Source: Bradyrhizobium sp. STM 3843
GTDB taxonomy: Bacteria > Pseudomonadota > Alphaproteobacteria > Rhizobiales > Xanthobacteraceae
Reading direction: 5' to 3'
NCBI RefSeq assembly: GCF_000239815.1
Contig: NZ_CAFK01000214.1
Coordinates: 1-45,808 of the forward strand
Length of the DNA stretch: 45,808 nt
Shown: piece after piece, positions 17,606-27,322 of the stretch
Numbering within the stretch: the first letter of the stretch is position 1
Layout of the letters: every line of letters starts with the position of its first letter
The notes under the pieces: generated by a model
The model's input: only the letters and a program-made list of their open reading frames with translations
Told to the model about the DNA's origin: nothing
The model's database searches: none
Program-made: the position numbers and the translations under genes

Positions 17606-18549
17606 TCATAAGCTGCGGCGATGCGCTGATCGACTTCGTGCCGGCGACAACCGCCGATGGACGCGCGGCGTTGCGGCCGGTGGTCGGCGGCTCCTGCCTG
17701 AACGTCGCGGTGGGCCTGGCGCGGCTGGAGGTGCCGACCGGCTTCATCGGCGGCATCTCGACCGACCTGTTCGGCCGCATGATCGCGCAACATGCGGAAG
17801 CCTCTGGCGTCGACCTGCGCTACGCCATCCGGAGCGCGGACCAGACCACGCTGGCCTTCGTGCAGCATATTGCGGGCGAGGCGCAATACGCGTTCTACGA
17901 TGCCGAGACGGCAGCGCGGAAATGGAGCTATCGGCAAGGCGGCATCCCGTTCGACACGATCGAGGCCGTCCATGTCGGCTCGACCACTCTGGTCCACGAT
18001 CAGGGCGCGGCCGAGACGACCGCGCTGATCGAGGCGGCCCGCCATCACGCGACGATCTCCTTCGATCCAAACTGCCGGCCGAACCTAGTGACGGACAAGG
18101 CGGCCTACGCAGCATGCATGGATGCGTTCGCGGGCCGTGCCGACATGATCAAGATGTCGGATGTCGACTTCGACTACCTCCATGGCGGGGACGATTATGC
18201 CGCGCGCGCTGCGGCGTTTCTGACTGGGTGCCCTCATCTTTTCGTCGTGACCCGCGGCCCCAAGGGGGCGCTGGCCTGGCACCGCAGCGCCGGCGCAGTC
18301 GAGGTCGCAGCACCCGCGATCGAGGTCGTCGATACGATCGGGGCCGGCGACAGCTTCCAGGCCGGCCTGCTGTTTGCGCTGCGTGCGCTGGGCCGGATCA
18401 GGCGGGACGACCTGGCCGCGCTCAGCGCAGCCGAGCTGCGCCGGGCGCTCTCCTTCGCCGTCGCCTGTGCCGCGGTGACCTGCACCCGCCCCGGAGCCGA
18501 CCCGCCGCGCCAGGACGAAATGTCCGCAACCTGGAATGGCCTCGCCTGA
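17602..18549 (+). CDS. PfkB-family carbohydrate kinase (fructokinase-like)
   Basis: A 315-residue ribokinase-fold kinase. N-terminal ISCGDALIDFVP with the substrate Asp, GGSCLNVAVGLARL, and the C-terminal signature DTIGAGDSFQAGLLFAL with the catalytic Asp. The ending CTRPGADPPRQDE is typical of rhizobial fructokinases (Frk/MtlZ). In the Rhodobacter polyol operon a fructokinase follows the dehydrogenases and converts fructose, from mannitol or sorbitol, to fructose 6-phosphate; the same role is inferred here. Translationally coupled to the FGGY gene through a 4-nt ATGA overlap. Last gene of the polyol cluster. Confidence 0.86.
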   Translation: MIISCGDALIDFVPATTADGRAALRPVVGGSCLNVAVGLARLEVPTGFIGGISTDLFGRMIAQHAEASGVDLRYAIRSADQTTLAFVQHIAGEAQYAFYDAETAARKWSYRQGGIPFDTIEAVHVGSTTLVHDQGAAETTALIEAARHHATISFDPNCRPNLVTDKAAYAACMDAFAGRADMIKMSDVDFDYLHGGDDYAARAAAFLTGCPHLFVVTRGPKGALAWHRSAGAVEVAAPAIEVVDTIGAGDSFQAGLLFALRALGRIRRDDLAALSAAELRRALSFAVACAAVTCTRPGADPPRQDEMSATWNGLA

Positions 18550-18686
18550 GAGGGGGCCATTGCGTTACGCTTTGGGAACTGGTTGGCTGTTCCTCCGTCA
18601 TATTAAGGGTGGCAGCGACCGCCTAGAATACCGGCTCACAGCCGGCGACATGATCGCGCGTTGCTGATCAAACAGGGAGGAACAAC

Positions 18687-19949
18687 ATGGCACCCGCCGG
18701 AACCGAGCCGCTGTCGCGCCACGCGCTTGCGTTCGTGCTGGCCGGAGGACGCGGCAGCCGGCTGCTTGAGCTGACCGACCGCCGTGCCAAGCCGGCGGTC
18801 TATTTCGGCGGCAAGTCGCGCATCATCGATTTCGCGCTGTCGAACGCGGTCAATTCCGGCATCCGCCGCATCGCGGTGGCGACGCAATACAAGGCGCACA
18901 GCCTGATCCGGCACCTGCAGATGGGCTGGAATTTCTTCCGCCCCGAACGCAACGAAAGCTTCGACATCCTTCCCGCGAGCCAGCGTGTGTCCGAGACCAT
19001 GTGGTATGTCGGCACGGCCGACGCGGTCTATCAGAACATCGACATCCTCGAGAGCTACAATTCCAAATACATCGTCGTGCTGGCCGGCGACCACGTCTAC
19101 AAGATGGATTACGAGCTGATGCTGCAGCAGCATGTCGACCAGCGCGCCGACGTGACCGTCGGCTGCCTGGAGACGCCGCGCGCGGAATCCTCAGGCTTCG
19201 GCATCATCCATATGAACGAGGATGAGACCATCCGCGACTTCATCGAGAAGCCGGCCGATCCGCCGCCGATCCCGGGCAAGCCGGACTCATCGCTCGCCAG
19301 CATGGGCATCTATGTCTTCGATGCAAAATTCCTGTTCGACGAGCTGAAGCGCGACGCCGCTGATCCCAATTCGAACCACGATTTCGGCCGCGATATCATC
19401 CCCTATATCGTCAAGAACGGCCGCGCGGTGGCGCATCAGTTCACGCGCTCCTGCGTCCGCACCGAGCATGATCCGCGCAGCTACTGGCGCGACGTCGGCA
19501 CGGTCGACGCCTATTGGGCCGCCAATCTGGACCTCACGGACGTGACGCCCGAGCTCGATCTTTATGACCGCTCCTGGCCGATCTGGACCTATTCCGAGAT
19601 CACCCCGCCAGCGAAATTCGTGCATGACGAGGATGGCCGCCGCGGCGAGGCGACCTGCTCGCTGGTGTCGGGCGCCTGCATCGTCTCCGGCGCCAACGTG
19701 CAGCGTTCGCTGCTGTTCACCGGCGTGCACCTGCATTCCTATTCCAAGCTCCACAATGCGGTGCTGCTGCCCTACGTCAATGTCGGCCGCCATGCGCAGT
19801 TGAAGAACGTGGTGGTTGATCGCGGCGTGCAGATTCCCGAAGGGCTGGTGGTCGGCGAGGATCCCGAATTCGATGCCAAGCGCTTCCGCACCACGCCGAG
19901 CGGCGTCACCCTCATCACCCAGCCGATGATCGACGGGCTCAATCGATGA
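18687..19949 (+). CDS. glgC: Glucose-1-phosphate adenylyltransferase
   Basis: A 420-residue enzyme making ADP-glucose from ATP and glucose 1-phosphate, the committed step of bacterial glycogen synthesis. The N-terminal nucleotidyltransferase domain has VLAGGRGSRLLELTDRRAKPAVYFGGK, IDFALSNAVNSG, VGTADAVYQN, the catalytic Asp in VLAGDHVYKMDY, and the glucose 1-phosphate site in FIEKP. The C-terminal left-handed beta helix carries SLLFTGVHLHSYSKLHNAVLLPYVNVG. AGGGAGGAACAAC precedes the ATG. The last 4 nt overlap glgA. The family is allosterically controlled by glycolytic intermediates, fructose 6-phosphate among them in some alphaproteobacteria, which would link it to the polyol cluster, but that is inference. 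Confidence 0.95.
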   Translation: MAPAGTEPLSRHALAFVLAGGRGSRLLELTDRRAKPAVYFGGKSRIIDFALSNAVNSGIRRIAVATQYKAHSLIRHLQMGWNFFRPERNESFDILPASQRVSETMWYVGTADAVYQNIDILESYNSKYIVVLAGDHVYKMDYELMLQQHVDQRADVTVGCLETPRAESSGFGIIHMNEDETIRDFIEKPADPPPIPGKPDSSLASMGIYVFDAKFLFDELKRDAADPNSNHDFGRDIIPYIVKNGRAVAHQFTRSCVRTEHDPRSYWRDVGTVDAYWAANLDLTDVTPELDLYDRSWPIWTYSEITPPAKFVHDEDGRRGEATCSLVSGACIVSGANVQRSLLFTGVHLHSYSKLHNAVLLPYVNVGRHAQLKNVVVDRGVQIPEGLVVGEDPEFDAKRFRTTPSGVTLITQPMIDGLNR

Positions 19950-21406
19950 GTCCCATGCGTGTGCTGTCGGTCACGTCGGAGATCTATCCGACTGTGAAGA
20001 CCGGCGGGCTTGCCGATGTCGCCGGCGCGCTGCCGATCGCGCTCAAGGCCGAGGGCATCGAGGTCCGTTCCCTGGTGCCGGGCTATCCTGCCGTGATGAA
20101 GGCGCTGGCGGAGGTCAGCGAGATCTGCTCGCTGCCGAATTTCTTCGGCGGCAATGCGCGGCTGGTCGGCGGCTCGCATGGCGAACTCGATCTGTTCGTG
20201 CTCGATGCGCCGCATCTCTACGCGCGCGAAGGCAACCCCTATGTCGGCGCCGATGGCAAGGATTGGCCGGACAACGCCTTCCGGTTTGCCGCCTTGGCAC
20301 GTGCTGCGTTCTATATCGGGCTCGGCACCGTGCCGGGCTTCGTGCCGGATGTGGTCCACGGCCATGACTGGCAGGCCGGGCTGATGCCGGCCTATCTGCT
20401 CTACAGCCACCAGCCGCATCCGGTCACGGTGATGACCGTGCACAACATGGCGTTCCAGGGCCGCTTTCCGCGCGAGTTGCTTGGGCCGCTCGGCCTGCCG
20501 CCGGAATCGTTCTCGATCTATGGCGTCGAATATTACGGCGACATCAGCTTTCTCAAGGCCGGCATTCAGTTCGCCGACCGCATCACCACGGTGTCGCCGA
20601 CCTACGCGATTGAAATCCAGAGCGACGATTACGGCATGGGCCTGGCCGGCCTGTTGCGCCAGCGCGCGAGTGATCTGTCCGGCATTCTCAACGGCATCGA
20701 CACCGCGGTGTGGGATCCCGCGAACGACGCTGCGATCGCTTCGCCCTATGGAGTCGACTGCCTGGAGCTGCGGGCGCCGAACAAGGCTGCGCTGCAACAG
20801 CGCATGGGATTGCGGGCGTCGCCGGATGCATTCCTGCTCGGCGTGGTCAGCCGGCTGTCGTGGCAGAAGGGGCTCGATCTGTTGCTGACCTGCCTGCCCA
20901 CCTTTGCCAGCGGGGGCATGCAGCTGGCGCTGCTCGGCGACGGCGATGCCGATCTGCGCGACGGCTTCTCGGCGGCTGCAGCCGCCGATCCCGGCCATAT
21001 TGGCGTCGTGACCGGCTATGACGAGAAGCTGGCGCATCTGATCCAGGCCGGCTGCGACGCGCTTGTCGTGCCGTCGCGGTTCGAGCCGTGCGGGCTGACC
21101 CAGCTCTGTGCGCTCCGCTATGGCGCGATCCCGATCGTCGCCGGGGTCGGCGGCCTGGCGGACACCGTGCGCGACGAGAGCGAAGCCGGTAGTGATGCGA
21201 CCGGCTTCACCTTCAGCCCGGTCACGGCTGAAAATCTCGACCATGCGATCCGGCGGGCCGCGGCGGCGTTCTTCGCGTCGCGCAGCAACGCCTCGAACTG
21301 GCCGCGCATGCAGCTCAACGGCATGCTGACCGACGTCTCATGGCGGCATCGCGCCGGCCGATATGCCGAGCTCTACCGGAGCCTCCTCGCGCAGCGCGGC
21401 GGCTGA
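19946..21406 (+). CDS. glgA: Glycogen synthase (ADP-glucose, GT5)
   Basis: A 486-residue glucosyltransferase that extends alpha-1,4-glucan from ADP-glucose. Family GT5 features: N-terminal KTGGLADVAGALP with the ADP-glucose-binding Lys, VVHGHDWQAGL, TVHNMAFQG, the C-terminal domain start VSRLSWQKGLDLLL, and the catalytic retaining-GT motif RFEPCGLTQLCALRYG. It overlaps glgC by 4 nt (ATGA), so the two are translationally coupled. No branching enzyme, debranching enzyme, phosphorylase or phosphoglucomutase gene is present in the window. The gene converges on the MFS transporter gene with 19 bp between the stops. Confidence 0.95.
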   Translation: MSPMRVLSVTSEIYPTVKTGGLADVAGALPIALKAEGIEVRSLVPGYPAVMKALAEVSEICSLPNFFGGNARLVGGSHGELDLFVLDAPHLYAREGNPYVGADGKDWPDNAFRFAALARAAFYIGLGTVPGFVPDVVHGHDWQAGLMPAYLLYSHQPHPVTVMTVHNMAFQGRFPRELLGPLGLPPESFSIYGVEYYGDISFLKAGIQFADRITTVSPTYAIEIQSDDYGMGLAGLLRQRASDLSGILNGIDTAVWDPANDAAIASPYGVDCLELRAPNKAALQQRMGLRASPDAFLLGVVSRLSWQKGLDLLLTCLPTFASGGMQLALLGDGDADLRDGFSAAAAADPGHIGVVTGYDEKLAHLIQAGCDALVVPSRFEPCGLTQLCALRYGAIPIVAGVGGLADTVRDESEAGSDATGFTFSPVTAENLDHAIRRAAAAFFASRSNASNWPRMQLNGMLTDVSWRHRAGRYAELYRSLLAQRGG

Positions 21407-21425
21407 TCACGGCCGCCGAAACTTC

Positions 21426-22733
21426 TCAGCTCTTCAAGGGGCGACGCGCCGTCTCCGGCGTCGCTATCACGGCGAGTGCGCTGATCAGCGACAGCGCGAT
21501 GATGTAGAGCGAGATCGGCCAGGAGGCGCCGGCCCAGACCAGCAGCGCGGTCGCGATGACAGGCGAGAAGCCGCCGCTGAGCGCGGCCGCCACATTGGCG
21601 CCCAACGAAGCGCCGCTATAGCGCACACGCGTGCCGAACAGCTCCGGCATGAAGGCGGCCTTCGGCCCGAACAGCAGCGCATGCGTCATCGTCATCGTGA
21701 CGATCATCGTGATCGTGATGACGGTCGTGTCCCTGGTGTCGAGCAGCCAGAACAGCGGAAAGGCGAGCACGACGGTGGTCAGCGCGCCGGTCAGATACAG
21801 CGCCCTGCGTCCGTAGAGGTCGGACAGCCAGCCGGCCAGGGGCAGCGTGATAAACTCGACCAGGGCAGCATAGACGACCGCGTTGAGCACGATCTCGCGC
21901 GGCAGCGCCAGCTTGCTGGTGGAATAGGTGATCACGAACACGGTCAGCAGATAGGCAAGGCCGACCTCGGAAACCGTGACGCCGACGGCGAGCAGAAAGC
22001 TCCACCAGTCGCGCCTGATCACCTCGATGACCGGCTGCGCGACCCGCTCGTCGCGCTGCACCAGCTCCTGAAAGGCGGGCGTCTCGGCCAGCCTGAAACG
22101 GACGAACAGGCCGACCGCGACCATCACGATGCTCGCCAGGAACGGCACCCGCCAGCCCCAGCTCAGGAAGCTCGCCTCGGGAAGAGCGCTCATCGCACTG
22201 AAGATCGCGGTGGAGGCCGCGACACCGGCCGGAAATCCCACCTGCACCAGGCTGCCCCAGAAGCCGCGGCGATCGCCGGCATGTTCGGCGACCATGGTGA
22301 CAGCGCCACTCCATTCTCCGCCAAGCCCGATCCCCTGGATGAAGCGCAACGCGACCAGCAGGATCGGCGCCCAGATGCCGATCTGCTGATAGGTCGGCAG
22401 GCAGCCAATCAGGAACGTGCCGGCGCCCATGATGAGCAAGGTCGCCATCAGCATGGTCTTGCGGCCGAGCCGGTCGCCGAAATGGCCGATGATCGCGCCG
22501 CCGATCGGCCGGGCGACGAAGCCCACGGCATAGGTGCCGAACGCCGCGATCGTGCCGATCAGCGGATCGAAGGCCGGGAAGAACAGCTTGTTGAACACCA
22601 GCGCTGCGGCAATGCCGTAGATCAGGAAGTCGTACCACTCGATCGCGGTGCCGAGCACGCTGGCACTCACGACATGGGCGATCGGCGAAGCTGGTCTGCG
22701 GTCGGATATCGTTTCGGCCATCATGCTCATCAT
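21426..22733 (-). CDS. MFS transporter, metabolite:H+ symporter (MHS) family
   Basis: A 435-residue inner-membrane symporter with about twelve membrane helices. MHS-family hallmarks: EWYDFLIYGIAAALVF in helix 1, GHFGDRLGRKTMLMATLLIMG in the first cytoplasmic loop, and RFIQGIGLGGEWSGAVTMVAEHA in helix 4. Related proteins import shikimate, alpha-ketoglutarate, citrate or proline/betaine. The substrate is not evident from the sequence or the neighbours. The start region has two closely spaced ATG codons (MMSMM) after AAGGGA. Convergent with glgA, preceded by about 330 bp without genes. Confidence 0.88.
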   Translation of the reverse strand: MMSMMAETISDRRPASPIAHVVSASVLGTAIEWYDFLIYGIAAALVFNKLFFPAFDPLIGTIAAFGTYAVGFVARPIGGAIIGHFGDRLGRKTMLMATLLIMGAGTFLIGCLPTYQQIGIWAPILLVALRFIQGIGLGGEWSGAVTMVAEHAGDRRGFWGSLVQVGFPAGVAASTAIFSAMSALPEASFLSWGWRVPFLASIVMVAVGLFVRFRLAETPAFQELVQRDERVAQPVIEVIRRDWWSFLLAVGVTVSEVGLAYLLTVFVITYSTSKLALPREIVLNAVVYAALVEFITLPLAGWLSDLYGRRALYLTGALTTVVLAFPLFWLLDTRDTTVITITMIVTMTMTHALLFGPKAAFMPELFGTRVRYSGASLGANVAAALSGGFSPVIATALLVWAGASWPISLYIIALSLISALAVIATPETARRPLKS

Positions 22734-23063
22734 GCAATCCCTTTCGCGGCAATTCGCCCTGCGCGACGTCCGCTCAAAACGTCAGGCTCTCAACCGAGGT
22801 GCTCAATGCCTATCAAGCTACCGTTTCGCGCGCCTGCAGACCAGCACGTCGTATCGGCAGTCCACCGCAAACATGGGAGCATGCCTGCAATGTTGCCGTT
22901 GTAATACGATTGTCGTCAGGGATTTTCAGATCAAAGCCGCCGCGAGCTTCATCGATTTGCGAGGACTCTGACGTCACGTAGTTCGTGAGACTGCGTTGCC
23001 GGGAGGAGCACGAATTTCGGAAAGTGGGTACGAGCCGCGACAACTTCGCCGCCTCTGCCGCGC
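22734..23063. other. Intergenic between MFS and methyltransferase genes
   Basis: About 330 bp. It should contain the leftward promoter of the MFS gene, and the end of the methyltransferase message. Small frames on both strands translate to composition-biased peptides. I see no hairpin with a T-tract, and only a short palindrome TGACGTCA near 22970. Nothing else supported. Confidence 0.35.
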
Positions 23064-23873
23064 TCAGCCGCATGGCAGTCCGTGCTCGATCCGTTGAAAG
23101 CGCACCGGCGCGATCGCCGCGGCCTGTTCCCACCAGTCGACCACCCGCTCGTCGAGCGCGCTCCCGCCACGTCCCTGGCCGGGAAAGATCGCGATGCGCC
23201 GGATCGCTTCGGCCTGGTAGCCCTTGTCCAGTCGCCTGATTTTAATCACGGTGCCTTCACGCGACGGAGCGGTGAGCGGCAGCAGCAGCCGTCCGCCGGG
23301 ACGGAGCCCGCGGATCCACGCCGCATGTGGCTGCGTAAACCCGGCATGGACGATGATGACGTCGGCCTTGGCCCCGATATCCTGGGTGCCGTCGCCGCAG
23401 ACGATCTCGACGTTCGGATAGCTGCGCAGATTGGCGCTTGCGCGTTCGGCAAATGCCGGGTCGTATTCGATGGCGCGGACCTTGCCCTTGGGGCCCACGA
23501 TCTCCGAGAGGATCGCGGAGTAATAGCCAAGACCGCAGCCGATCTGAACGACGCGCTCGCCGCTCGCAATGTCGAGCACGTCGATGAAGTGCGCCCACAG
23601 GCTCGGCAATCCCGTGTCCAGGCGCCGCCGTGCATCGATCGCCACGAGCACATTGTCGTAAAGATGGATCGGATCGGCGCTCTCGGTCTTGGTGTAGTTG
23701 CGGGAAAACTCGCTCTTGATCCGCCAGGGACCTTTGCGGAGGAAGTGTTCCCGCGGCACGGCTTCCAGGGCCGCCAGCAGCCGCGAGGAGGCGATCTGCT
23801 CCCGGCTCGCAATGCGCGCGACATAGTGCCGGCGGGCGTCGGCGAGCTCGCTCAGTCGGTCGCCTCGCCCCAT
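23064..23873 (-). CDS. Protein-L-isoaspartate O-methyltransferase-like protein
   Basis: A 269-residue SAM-dependent methyltransferase of the PIMT family, which repairs isoaspartyl damage in proteins. SAM motif I VVQIGCGLGYYSAILSEIVG (about residues 105-124), motif post-I with VRAIEYDPAFAERA, and VEIVCGDGT as motif II. The N-terminal part (RLLAALEAVPREHFL) is PIMT-like, but the usual TISAPHM segment is replaced by DPIHLYDNVLVAID, so it belongs to a divergent subgroup and the substrate may differ. It overlaps the end of the upstream cyclase gene by 22 nt on the same strand, so it is translated from the cyclase message. Confidence 0.78.
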   Translation of the reverse strand: MGRGDRLSELADARRHYVARIASREQIASSRLLAALEAVPREHFLRKGPWRIKSEFSRNYTKTESADPIHLYDNVLVAIDARRRLDTGLPSLWAHFIDVLDIASGERVVQIGCGLGYYSAILSEIVGPKGKVRAIEYDPAFAERASANLRSYPNVEIVCGDGTQDIGAKADVIIVHAGFTQPHAAWIRGLRPGGRLLLPLTAPSREGTVIKIRRLDKGYQAEAIRRIAIFPGQGRGGSALDERVVDWWEQAAAIAPVRFQRIEHGLPCG

Positions 23874-26800
23874 GGCTGATCCTTGCTGTCCAGACCGAGC
23901 TCATCCATCAACTGGATCGCGTCCATCATGTCGACCACCTCGAACCCTTCGCTGAATTTGCGGCAGACCGGCAGGATCAGCTCTGCGGCCTGCTGCTGCC
24001 GTCCGGTGTCGCGCAGCAGCCGGGCGAGGCTGACGGAGCTGCGCAGCTCCCAAGACAGTGCGTTCTGCTCGCGGGCCACCTCGAGCGACTGGCCAAACAG
24101 CTCCTCGGCATCTGGCGCCGCCGTCACACCACCCTGCATCAAGGTGATGTCGCCCTGCAGGCGATAGATTTCGGCGAGAAAGAAATGATCGCCGGTGCGC
24201 CTGGCGATGGCGAGCGCACCGTCCAGCGCGCGGAGCGCCGCTTCGGGCAATCCGGCCCGGACATAGGCGTTGGCAAGCATGCTTCTGAACCAGCAGCTGG
24301 CGAGCCAGGAATCCGTTCCCTCATAGGCATCCAGGCCGGACTGCAACTGTTTCAGTCCGTCGTCGATCTCGCCGAGCTCGGCCGCGGCCCAACCCTTGAG
24401 AATGCTGGCCTGATATTTGTAGTGCAGGAAGCCATGTTCGGACGAGATCATGAAGGCGCGCTCGGCGTGTCGCATGGTGCCCTCCACGTCGCGAAGGTGC
24501 TGGCACAGATAGGCGCCGAACTCGCAGGCGAAGGCCAAGGTGAAGGGATGGCGGAGCGTGCTGGCGATCGAAATCGCCCGCTCGCTATATTTGCGCGCCA
24601 TGTCGGGATGGCCGAGGAACCACAGGAGATAGCCGAGATAGGACAGCGACACGACGCCGGAATCGATGCCGTGGCGCTCGCGCAGATCGTCATAGAGATC
24701 GGTGCCGTAAAGATTGATGCAGCGCTGCAGATGGTGATGCGACGCCGTGAAACGGCCGCGATACAGCATGGTCATCGCGATCGCCCGGTGCGCCTCGATC
24801 AGATATTCCTTGCTCTGATGCGCACGCTGCCGGGTCTGGTTGGCACGGTCCTGCCTGGCGAATTTCAGAAGCTCGACACTGAGATCGTGGCTCTTCCTCA
24901 GATCGGCGCGGATGAAGTGGCAGACCCAGAGCCCGCGTATTGCCGCGAACACCTTGGCGTCGTCGTCGAGGCGCTGGCCGAGCTCGAGCGCGCGGGCGAA
25001 ATTCTCCTCGACCTCCTGCACGGCGTAGCCTTTGGCGGCAATCAGCGCGGTGCCGAGCGCAAGCCGGAGCTCGAGCTCCATCTCGTCGCAGCCGCGCATA
25101 TGCGGATTGCCCTGGACCACTCCCAGTCCGCGCCGCAGATGGCCGATCGCCTCCAGATTGGCGCCGGCCTGCGCCGCCTGCCTGCCAGCCTTGAGCCAGA
25201 AGCCAGCCGCCGGTTCGCTCTGGCCGGATTCGGTGAGATGATAGGCGAGCAGCTCCGGCTCCCGCTCGGTCTTTTCGGGGTACTGGCCAGCCAGCACCTG
25301 CGCGATCCTTGCATGCAGCTTGCGCCGGTCGCTGTGCAGGAGGCTGGCATGCGCGGCATTCTGGATCATCACGTGCTTGAAGGTGTAGGTCGCCTCAGGC
25401 AGGTAGCCGCGGCAGACGATCAGCCCGGCCTCTTCGAGGTGGTTGAGCGCCGCTTCGATATGGTCGGGCGTCGCGTCGGCGACCGCACGGAGGATCTTGT
25501 AGGAGAACTCCCGCCCGATGGTGGCGCCGACCTGCGCGATCTTCTTGAACGGTCCGGTGCGGTCGATGCGCGCCATCAGCGAGTCCGTCAGCGTCGCCGG
25601 AATCGCCAGCTGCCGCCACGGACCTGCAAACACGTAGCGGCCCTGCTTCTCGGTCAACAGGTTGGATTCGATCACCGCCTTGGTCAGTTCCTCCAGGAAC
25701 AGCGGCACGCCATCGGTCTTGACGATGATCTCTTCGATCACTTCGCGGGGCAGCTCGGTGCGGCCTGCGACCCGTTCGACCAAGGTGGTTCGCAGCTCAC
25801 GGTTGAGCCGGCTCAAGGTCAGCATCGCGATATGATGGTCGGCTTTCCAGCTGGGCTGAAACTCCGGACGGCAGGTGATCACGATGAGAATGCGGGTGTT
25901 CTGGACCTTCTCGACCAGAAGATCGAGCACCTCGAGCGACGACGGGTCGATCCAATGCACGTCCTCAAAGCCGACCAGCAGCGGCCGATCGCTGGCGAGG
26001 CCGGTCAGGTGGTTGACCAGAGCCAACACCATCGCGTCCTTCTGCTGTTGCGGCGAGAGGCCGAGCGGAGCATAGCGGTCCGCGGTCGGAATCGACAGCA
26101 GGGCCGCGAACAGCGGTGCCACGCGCTCCGCATCGCCCTTGGCTGCAGCGACCGCCGCCTCGAGACCCGACAGCGACGGCGCCTCTGGACTATCATAGTC
26201 AAGACCGAGCGCGAATTTGAGCTGCTCGACAAACGGGTGAAACGGGGTGCTCGCATAATAAGGCGAGCACTGGAACGACACGTGCCCATGCGGCTCGCCC
26301 GCCACCCGCTCGCGGATTTCCTGCATGATCCGCGATTTTCCGATGCCGGGATCGCCGGACAGCAGCACGACCTGCCCCTTGCCCTCACTGGCCTGGAGCC
26401 AGCGCCCCATGAGCAAGGCAAGCTCCTCATCGCGGTTCACGAGCCGGGTCAGGCGCGGCCCCATCGCAGCGAAGCGGGTCTCGACCCGGGACGGGCGGAC
26501 CACGCGCCACGCCTGGATCTTTTCGGAAATCCCCTTGAGCGCGTGGACGCCGAGATCCTGGTAGTCGAACTTGCCTTTCAGCAGGGCTTGGGTCGACGGC
26601 GCGATGACGACGCCGTTGGCCGGTGCCAGCCCCTGCAGCCGCGCGGCCAGATTCAGCGTCTCACCGACGGCGGAGTCGCGCTCCTCGGTGCTCTGGCCGA
26701 TGAGGTCGCCGACCACGGCGAGCCCCGTCGCAATGCCGATGCGCACCGCCGGCGTGTGACTCGGCTGGCCAGCAGGCTCCTCCTCTCGCGCCATCGACAG

Positions 26801-27322
26801 TGTGCGAACGATCTCGAGGCCGGCCCGCACGGCCCGCTCGGCGTCATCCTCATGCGCGTTCGGGTAGCCGAAATAGACCAGAATGCCGTCGCCGACATAG
26901 CGCGCCGCAAAGCCTTCGAAGCTGCGGACCACATGTACGCAGGTCTCGCGGAAGCCCGAGATGATCTCACGCACGTCCTCCGGATCGAACTGTTCGGACA
27001 GCGACGTCGAATCCACCATGTCGCAGAACATGACGGTGAGCTGCCGCCGCTCGGCCAGCACGGTCGTGCGCGGCGCCGCCGCCCTGGAGTCGTTCCGAGT
27101 CTCGGCGGCGGCCGCGCGCAAGGGAGCCGCTGCGCGGTGCAGCCGCTTGCGATCGCCGAGCGGGACGCCAAGCTCGGCAAGATCGCTTTCGGTCAGATCT
27201 GGTATGACGTCGAGATCGATGCGATGGAGGACAAAGAGATCGTGGTATTGGCCAAGTCCGAAGTTATCGAGCCAACGCTTCAAACTATCCCCTCGTCCGG
27301 GGCTCAGCTCTTCTTTCGGCAT
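23852..27322 (-). CDS. SAM-domain / class III cyclase / AAA ATPase / TPR signalling protein
   Basis: A 1156-residue multidomain protein. Residues about 12-65 form a SAM-type helical domain (LKRWLDNFGLGQYHDLF... ESDLAELGV). About 90-265 is a class III nucleotidyl cyclase domain (LTVMFCDMVDSTSLSEQF; ARYVGDGILVYFGYPNAHEDDAERAV). From about 280 there is an AAA/STAND ATPase with Walker A SGDPGIGKSR and Walker B LLVGFEDVHWIDPSS. The C-terminal third (about 690-1130) is alpha-helical repeat of TPR type. This architecture is frequent in Bradyrhizobium; ligand binding to the repeats is thought to control the cyclase, but no member is characterised well enough for me to assign a signal. No membrane segment. 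Starts 141 bp from the divergent NRPS gene. Confidence 0.88.
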   Translation of the reverse strand: MPKEELSPGRGDSLKRWLDNFGLGQYHDLFVLHRIDLDVIPDLTESDLAELGVPLGDRKRLHRAAAPLRAAAAETRNDSRAAAPRTTVLAERRQLTVMFCDMVDSTSLSEQFDPEDVREIISGFRETCVHVVRSFEGFAARYVGDGILVYFGYPNAHEDDAERAVRAGLEIVRTLSMAREEEPAGQPSHTPAVRIGIATGLAVVGDLIGQSTEERDSAVGETLNLAARLQGLAPANGVVIAPSTQALLKGKFDYQDLGVHALKGISEKIQAWRVVRPSRVETRFAAMGPRLTRLVNRDEELALLMGRWLQASEGKGQVVLLSGDPGIGKSRIMQEIRERVAGEPHGHVSFQCSPYYASTPFHPFVEQLKFALGLDYDSPEAPSLSGLEAAVAAAKGDAERVAPLFAALLSIPTADRYAPLGLSPQQQKDAMVLALVNHLTGLASDRPLLVGFEDVHWIDPSSLEVLDLLVEKVQNTRILIVITCRPEFQPSWKADHHIAMLTLSRLNRELRTTLVERVAGRTELPREVIEEIIVKTDGVPLFLEELTKAVIESNLLTEKQGRYVFAGPWRQLAIPATLTDSLMARIDRTGPFKKIAQVGATIGREFSYKILRAVADATPDHIEAALNHLEEAGLIVCRGYLPEATYTFKHVMIQNAAHASLLHSDRRKLHARIAQVLAGQYPEKTEREPELLAYHLTESGQSEPAAGFWLKAGRQAAQAGANLEAIGHLRRGLGVVQGNPHMRGCDEMELELRLALGTALIAAKGYAVQEVEENFARALELGQRLDDDAKVFAAIRGLWVCHFIRADLRKSHDLSVELLKFARQDRANQTRQRAHQSKEYLIEAHRAIAMTMLYRGRFTASHHHLQRCINLYGTDLYDDLRERHGIDSGVVSLSYLGYLLWFLGHPDMARKYSERAISIASTLRHPFTLAFACEFGAYLCQHLRDVEGTMRHAERAFMISSEHGFLHYKYQASILKGWAAAELGEIDDGLKQLQSGLDAYEGTDSWLASCWFRSMLANAYVRAGLPEAALRALDGALAIARRTGDHFFLAEIYRLQGDITLMQGGVTAAPDAEELFGQSLEVAREQNALSWELRSSVSLARLLRDTGRQQQAAELILPVCRKFSEGFEVVDMMDAIQLMDELGLDSKDQPWGEATD

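Noticed and set aside
21363..22904. A 513-codon plus-strand frame over the MFS gene
   Set aside because: Highly polar, Asp/Arg/Gln-rich translation; the minus strand encodes a well-formed twelve-helix transporter.
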